IMG/VR virus record: IMGVR_UViG_3300020472_000146
Coordinates: 1 to 26,173 of that record
DNA: 26,173 nt
Origin: a virus
Strand: one strand, 5' to 3'
The translations under genes were made by a program, and so were the position numbers. The notes below the pieces were generated by a model that did no database searches, was not told the DNA's origin, and was given only the letters and a program-made list of their open reading frames with translations. Positions 15,901-24,900 of the stretch are shown here, piece by piece (within the stretch, counting starts at the first letter, position 1; each line of letters opens with the position of its first letter).

Positions 15901-18900
15901 GGAAATTAACTACTGTAGCCTTAGATTTAAAGTCAACAGTCTGAGAAAGATCAGTAGGAGTTCTTCTCCATCCTAACCAAACATCACCATCTATTTTGAA
16001 ACTCTTAGTTCCTATTCTAGTCTCAGAAGCAGACTCAACACTATTATAAGCACCACCAATAGTAACCAACGAAACATTAGTTCCATTAGTAGCACCTGTT
16101 TCTATAGTTCCATCTACAGTATCAGCAATAGTAATAGTACTATGAGTACTAACATTACCAATCTTGATGTCCTGTATATCTGTTGTGGCATTACCTATCT
16201 CAATATTATGAAGATAACCTGCCATCTTCAATCCATTAGTACCTGCAACACTAGAAGTTGCTGCAATACCCTTGAATGTGGTATCATTAACAAACTCAAA
16301 TGTACCAGTATCAATAGTAGTTGTGATGTTAGCAATGTTACCACCGCCTCCACCATTGACCGCTAGATCATTTTCTACACGTAAGTTCTGACTGATATAC
16401 CCACTACCATCTACAGCAAGTGCTGCATTGAAACGAGTATCAGCAGTACCATTCAATTGTCCATTGGTTACATTAATACCAACACGACCACCATTAGTAG
16501 TAGAAACTCTTAGAGTTGCTTCATTATCCTGTAAAGGAACATTGTTAGCATCAACTCCTGGTCTACTGTCACCACCAACTAAGAATGCATTATCTACAGA
16601 AGATTCAGTTCTATTTCCTAATACACTATTTGTTAACCAATTAGTATTATCAAACGTCTTACCACTAATAAATGCTGTACCAACAACATCTAAGTTAGCA
16701 CGTGGTTCGGTTGCTAATTCAGTCCATGCATTCTTAGCAGATTGATGTTCAGCACGTGCAACTGTATTGATACCAAGTTTATATTCACCAAGGTAATCTA
16801 CATTAGCTCTAATAGCTTCAGCACCAATAACTCCAAACTCCTTCCAAGAAGAGTTAGAGTATTCCATCAACAACGAAGGATTATTTAATGATACTTCTGT
16901 TGACCATAACCTTACAACATCACCTGAAATATCAGTTCTCTCATTACCAATATCTAAATTAAATTCAACCCAAGTATTTGTCTTGTCAAATGATCCTGGT
17001 ATAATATTAAATGTATCATTGAATGCACTATCAAGCATTCCATTGATTCTGATTTGAGAACCACTGGTAAGACCAATAGATTGGTTAGTTAATCCATTCC
17101 AATATATTCTAATCTTTCTACTTGGAACTGAAGTTGATTCAGGTTGTAGAGAGTATATACTTGCATTAGCAACATCAGCATAATAATTAGCATATATCCA
17201 ACCAAGTGAACCACTCTTACCTACTTCCTCACCCTTGAGAAGCATATCTCCAGTTAGAGGTGCTCCAGCAAAACTATAAACTACGTTCTGTTCTGGATAT
17301 AATGCACTACCACCATTAACAACTAAAGGAGTTTGATTTGGTGTTACATTAGATCCAAGTAATCCAACAACATGGTTTTGTATTCTATATCCTTGAGCAG
17401 CACCATTTGAACCACGTGGGTTAAATTGGAATACAGATGCAGCAACTCTATTCTTAGATATTACTACATCACCTTTAGTGTCACCATTGAGGAACTGAGC
17501 AGTTCTATCAAGAGACTGATCTTCAGTATCAGCAGCATTGGTGCTTATATTTGATTGTATGATTAAAGCATCCTTGCCTATGGTTCCAAGAACATTAACT
17601 TCAACAGGTGAATTAAACCTATTGACCATGTTCTGATCATCACCACCATTAACTGTGATATTCTTATTAAATGTTACAGGAGTATCAAAGGTAGTAACAA
17701 GACTTCCTAAATCTTCTCCATCATCCTCAGAATCAACTAATGCTGCTCTTTCTAGGAATACTTCCTCACCAGTGATAGCATCAATCTTACGGTTACCAAT
17801 GTATAGGTCACCATTAGAGTTTAGACCAGTGTAGAATACTAGACCACCATCTTGCTTCTTAGACTGTGAGTAGAAGTCTTGAGTTGTGGTAAGAACAACT
17901 TCCTGTCTCTGAGGTAAACCAGTTGAGTAGTTACCTGGACCAAAACCAAGGTATTCAAACGTATGGTTACCAGCACGTGCTATAGATGGTCGTCTAAGTT
18001 CAACATATAACTTCTGTTGTGATACAACATCATTAGTACCAGTAATAGGAATCAAACGATCTTCTGAACCAGAAGAAGCATTACCTGGTTTTGCTTGAAT
18101 AGTACTGGTTCCTGTATAACTGTAATCAATTAATGCTGATGTTTTAGTGAAATCAACAACTGCTTCCTTGGTCATTGAACCTTTAAAATCATTAACCTTA
18201 ACTAAACCATGAACATAGTTATCAGCAGCAGAGTATGTTGCAGGTGGATCAATTGCAGCTGGGTCTAATTTAGGATGCTGATACCAGAGAGGATCATTCT
18301 TATAGTTAAGAGGATATAACTTACTGATTGGCTGAGAGAACTTCATATTTCTGAAGTTACCTAAGTTACCAGCACCTGTTGGATATGGTGAATGGTTACC
18401 ACGAACAGCAGTAATATAGTATACACCTTCTTGTTGCTCAAAAATACGTCTCTTAATTTCCTGAACATTGAAGATATAGAATGTATCATCAATATCACCT
18501 GCATCTTCTACAGACACAACACGGTAATCATTACCAGTATCATCTGGAATAATATCACCAGGAGTTATTGTATAAACAGACGCACCTAATTGCTTGTAAT
18601 AATACTGGGGTAAATTTTTTCCAATTAGATCTTTTGTATCAAGCGATTTGCCGTAGTCAGGATCACTCTTAAGATCTGCATAAACTGAACCCTGTTCAAA
18701 TCTAATGTTATCAGTTTCAGAGAACAGAAGCTTACCTGTTGTATTAACAACACCCTTAAGAATCAAATGCCACTCTGATGGAGTACCAGGAACTTGACAT
18801 ACAGCGTGGATATAACCATATCCAGTAGCATGAGGTGAATTCCAAACAACCTTGTTAAATGTAGGTTGTGTGTTATCATCTTGCTTAAGATCCTTACTGA

Positions 18901-21900
18901 AACTAAATCCAGTAGCAGTACTACCACCTTCAGGTGCAGTAATCTTAACTGTTGTTAGTTTTTCATTAGCAAGGGCAGCATTATTAATATAAGGATCAAT
19001 TACTGTCAATTCAATGTTAGCACCTGTTAAGTACCTAGCAGATTGAACTGTCATTCCAACATAATTGTTAGAAGTAATCTTCTTAATAAATGTAGATCCA
19101 ATAGGATCACTATCTAGAACCTTTCTGTATGGATCATACTGATTGTCTATTAATATATTATTACTTGGATCATCAAATTGTGATTGAGTAGAACCAATCT
19201 TCTCATTAGACTGATTAGGGTTAGAGAACTGTGCTAATGCTGTTCCAGTAATAGGTTCAAGTACTAACCTCTGTGGTAATAGTTTTCTAGTCTCATCCTT
19301 ACGTACCTTAATGGTAAATCCATTTAGAGGATCACGAACAGACTTAAGATACTTAGGAATAACATAACGGAAGCGATAGATACGCTCATCTGCTTCTCTA
19401 TCATCTGTAACTCTTTCAAACCAACTATCATTAGTCTTATCTTGTCCAGAGTTCTGATTATATGCTTGAGTATGAAGTCTGGCCAATATCTCCATAGATG
19501 TATTGGTGTTGGCTCCATCTGAGTTAGGTTTAACATTCAAGTACCACTTACCCATCTCAGTTGAATTTGGATTATCAAATGATGGATCAAATCTCATTGG
19601 AGACTGACGCTTATCAGCAAATACAAAGAACCCATAAGTAGTACTAGGATCTGGTGCAAAGTCAATAGTAATCTGACCTTGTACTGCTAATTCTGCTGTC
19701 TTATAAACAGTGAATACCTTAGCATTATCATACCTTACATAGAAGAACTTATCATCTCTGATCTTACCTTGATTAGTTCCACTTTGGAATGTAACAGCAG
19801 GGTCAAAAGCATATGTACCAGAAACTGAAGGTAATTTCTTACTGTTATCTGTATCTTCTCTAAAGAATACCTTATGTGCTGTAGGTGGCTTAGCAGGTGA
19901 TCCTGTATTCTCATGTGGGACATCAAATACATGAGGAACATCAGTACGAATACCAGAAGGTACTGTTCCATCCATCTTACAACCATACTGGTGTAGATCA
20001 TACTTATCATCAAGTATGAATTGATACACATCAATCTCTACATCAGGATCTATTGCTTCTACTTCAGCAGAATGTAAGTAGATACCAGCAGCAGCATTTT
20101 CTACACTGCTTGCCAACATGAAGTATACTTGAGAGTTCTCATTACCATTAAATTGAGACACACCAGAATAATTTTCTGGTAATGTATTTCTACCAGATGC
20201 TATAACATAATACTTCTCGTTAGTTTCAAAACCATTTGGTAGTCTAACCTTACGCTTATCAACATCAACACCAGCCTTAGGTCTTGGAACAAGACGTACA
20301 GCAGTACCAGTCTCTAAACCATGTGGGTTAGTTCCAGCAATCTTCCATAGTGTTGCTCTATTTGAAAGAGCACCAACACTAGCAGCCTGTGCTCTAGGAA
20401 CACTATTCAAACCATTCTGAATAATAGTCTTGATGTTAGCAAAGAACTGACGGACAGCATCAGACTGACTATTACACTGTGGATACCCTGCATCAATAGT
20501 AATTGAAGTATCAGTAGATGGTGTGAACAGAGTAGGATCAGCGTATATACCTGCTGGTAAAGTAAACCAAAGGTAACTATTTGTAGTTGTTGTATTAGGA
20601 TTAACTGAAGCACCAAAAGAAACTCCCTCTGGTGATGTTTTTCTCTCTATACTATTAAGATAACCTGTTGGGTTAGATGATGTAGCATCATTAATAGTTG
20701 TTGTGAGAATACCAAACAGAGTACTAATAGTAGACGCTACATTCTGACAAGAACCATTAGAAGAACTTCTTGAGATACTATTAAGTGAAGATGGTGTAGT
20801 GATAGTATTCTGTATAATAGTAAACAGAGTATCAATAGAATTTCTTACATCCTCACACTTACCAGCAGATCTAACTCTAGTTACTAAAGCAAGACTCTCA
20901 GGTGCTGTAATAGCATTACTAACAATACCTGATAATGTATTGATTGCAGACTCTACAGTAGGACACTTATAAGTAGCACCAGTACGTGTAACACTGAGTA
21001 GTGAAGAAGGTGTACTGATAGTATTGGTAAGAATCTGTACTAAAGATGTAACAGTTGCTTTTGGAGCATCACAATCACCATTAGTAACACCATCAGTGAT
21101 AGAGGTATCAGTTGCTTGTGCTAGTGATGTATGACCACCAACTGTAACTGCCTCATTTGTCATGACCTGTCTTATAAGGTCACGAACCTGATTGAATGCA
21201 TAGATTGTTTCATTTTCTGATCCAGCAGCATGAGCACCAGCAACATACATGTTAGCAGCATCCCATACACGATCATTACCACCGTATGCTAGGTTGTGTG
21301 CTACAACATCTACAACATCCTTAAGGTCATCAAGACAATCAGTAGAACTATAACCAGTCTGCCATGTATATGAAGGATACTGTGTGATCATCCTTCCAAG
21401 AGCAATTTCTGCCACGAAATTTTTATTGGAAACGATCAAATCTCTTGCATCAGCTACCTTATTGTTAATTGGATTAGCAACAAATGATGTGATACCAGTA
21501 TTATATGTTTGTGTGCCACCATGAGAACCAATGACAAGAACCTTTTCATTTCTCATCACTTGAATCATTATCTCAGTAGCATCTTTGAATGCAGCAAGAG
21601 TTTGCTCTTCTTCACCAGCAACGTGAGCACCTGTTACATACAGATTTGCCATGTCCCAAGTTCTATCGTTACCACCAAATCCTACGTTGTATGATACTTC
21701 ATTAACAAAATCAGCAATATCATCAATACAATCCTGTGGATTACCTGTTGGTGGTAAGAATCCAGCATTGTTGAGAATCATTCTTTCGTATGCTTCTTCT
21801 GCAATAAATTCTTTATTAGATTGAATCAAATTGTATGCATCACCACCCTTATTATCAGCAGTTTGAGCAAAGTCTGTTGTGATTTGACTGTTCATACTCT

Positions 21901-24900
21901 GAGTCAAACCATGAGATCCAATAGTAAGAACCTCCTGATTTCTACTTACCAAAGCAGCCATCTCCTTAGCATAATCAAAGACTACATTAGTCTCAGATTC
22001 TTCACCAACAACATGATTACCTGTCTTGTATGAATACGCAGCGTCCCATACCTTATCGTTACCACCATATGCTACGTTATCTGCAACAGCCTTCAATACA
22101 TCTACAACATCATCAACACAATCCTTACTATGATAGATCTTAGAAGCAGGATTAGTTCCACCAACATAGAATACCTTATGAATTGAATTATCTACAGCAT
22201 CTACAAAGGTGTGTGGATATTGTCCACCAGATATTACAGCACCAGGATCTGCTATTACAAATGTATGAGGATACTGCTGACCAGAAGCACCTACATTAAC
22301 ATTAACTGTAATAGTTCCACCTTGCTTAAGTATTCCACCAGTAGCACCTCTCTTGAATGTATGTGCAGACTGAGGAAGATGTTTTACTGAGTTAGGACTA
22401 CCATCTACAAATGTATGTAAAGACTGTGGTTCATACTCAACAGCATCAGGAAGTGCCTCTACAAATGTATGTGCATACTGATTGTTAGCATCAGCATCAA
22501 AACCTACATTGATTGTAAATGTTCCATCTTGTCTCGTAATACCACTACCAGTTGCTTCCACAAATGTATGATTGGATGTATCCTGAGATATACCTACATT
22601 AACTTCAAATGCATTAGCAACAACATTAGAGATCTTCAACCATCTTCCACTTGAAGGATCAAATCCAGTACGAGGGTATGATTTCTCTGCGGTATCACCA
22701 TCTAATTCACATGTAAATTTGAGTGAGTTATCAGCAATCTGAATATAATCTCCATTAGAGAATCCATGATTAGCAATAGAAATTAGTAGAGATCCAGTAG
22801 AAGGAGTATATACAGCACCAGTAGCAGTATGTGTTGTAGAACCAACTGCTGTTACAGCTATAGACTTACCAGCATAAGGGTCAGTACCAGGACGAGGATA
22901 AGAATGCTCTGTTGCATTACCATCTTTATCACAAGTAAAGGTAAGAGAATTATCTTTAAGAGTAATGTCAGAACCAACTGCAAGTCCATGCTGTCCTACA
23001 GTAAGAACCATCTCACCAGTAGCAGCATTATATGTTCCAGCAGTAGGTTGGAAATACTTATCATCACCTGCAACACCTACATTAACTGTAACTGTTGTAC
23101 CAGTTATAGATTTAATAGGAAGAGATCTTCCTGATGCCTGATCTTTACCTGCACGTGGATATGTCTGAGCAACTTGATTACCATCCATTGTACATGTAAA
23201 TGATAATGCATCATTATCAATGGTAATACCATCACCCTGTGATAATGCATGAGATCCAATAGTAAGAGTTAGATCACCAGTTGCAGGATCATATGTTGTT
23301 CCTGTTGTTGGAGTATACTGTTGATCAGCACCTGCTGCATCAACATTAACTTTGAAAGTGTTGACAGTTGCATCTGATATTGTTAACCATTTATCATTCT
23401 TAGGATCACTAAGTCTTGGATATGCATGTTCTGTGAGGTTATTGTCAAACAAACATGTGAAGGTCAAAGACCCCTCGGAAATTTTTATGGAATCGCCATT
23501 TGCAAAACCATGATTTGCTACAGTTAATTCTAGAATACCAGTTGCAGGATCATAATCAGCATCAGTTGCTGTATGATTTGATGAACCAACAGATGTAATT
23601 GGTAACGCTGTCTGATATGCTGGATCAGTTGCACGTGGATAAGAATGCTGTGTTGCATTAGCATCCTGTCCACATGTAAATTTGATAGAATTGTCAGCTA
23701 ATCTAATACTCTGTCCTTTTAATAGTTTGTGGTTGCTTATGCTTAGAGTTAGATCTCCAGTAGTATGATTGTAAGAAGCACCACCAACATCATAAGTCTT
23801 CTCTACTGACTTACCTACATTAACTGTAACTGTATTAGCAGTTGTATCTCCAATAGCAAGTAATGCACCACCAGAAGGATCACTTACACGAGGATAAGTA
23901 TGCTGACTGCTATTACCATCCATTCCACAAGTAAAGGTTAAAGCATTGTAATCAATTCTAATAGCATCATTCTCTCTCTTAATACCACTAGCAGTAAAAG
24001 AAGCAGGAACAGAAGCATGAACATAATCACCACCAGTTACAACTGAGTTATCAGTAGAATGAACAAACGTATGAGCACCAGCAGTAGCATCATTAGCTTG
24101 ACCTACATTAACTGTAATTGTATTAGAAGTTACAGAATCAATAGCAACACCATTGACGATTGGGTCTGTTGCTCTTGGATAAGTATGCTCTGTTGCATTA
24201 CTATCTTTAGCACAAGTAAATCTTAATGAGTTCTGAGCAATTTTAATATTTGTACCAGCAGTCAGTCCATGAGCACCAACAGTTAGTACCATAACTCCTG
24301 TTGCTGGATTGTAATCAGCACCAGTAGGAGTAAATGATATTAGAGGAGAATCACCAACATGAACATCAAATGTATTTGTAGTTACATTAGAAATCTCTAA
24401 CCATTTACCAGATACAGGGTCAGTTGCTCTAGGGTATGCATGTGTGGTAGTATTATTATCCATACCACATGTAAATGCAAGAGATCCATCAGTAATATGA
24501 ACTCTCTCACCTTCAACCATACCATGACCATTAGATGTAATTGTAAGAACACCTGTGCTTGCAGTATAGTCAGCATCAGATGCTGATAATGATGTTGCTC
24601 CTGTAAGTCCATGACTATTAATAGTCAATGTTAGATCACCACTAGCAGGGTTATAGGCAGCAGCAGTTGGAGTGAACTTCTCTGTAGAAGACTGAAGTAG
24701 CATCCTCTCAACAGACTCATGTGCAATGAGATCTGCATTAGCAAGGATTAAATTACGTGCGTCACCAGCCTTATCATTAACTGGGTCTGGTGCTACAGCA
24801 GTAATAGGATCACTCGCTGTTGTAATAGCAGTATTAGAAGAATTGAGTTGTGCAGTAGTATTAACCTGAGTTAATCCATGACTACCAAAAACAAATATAT

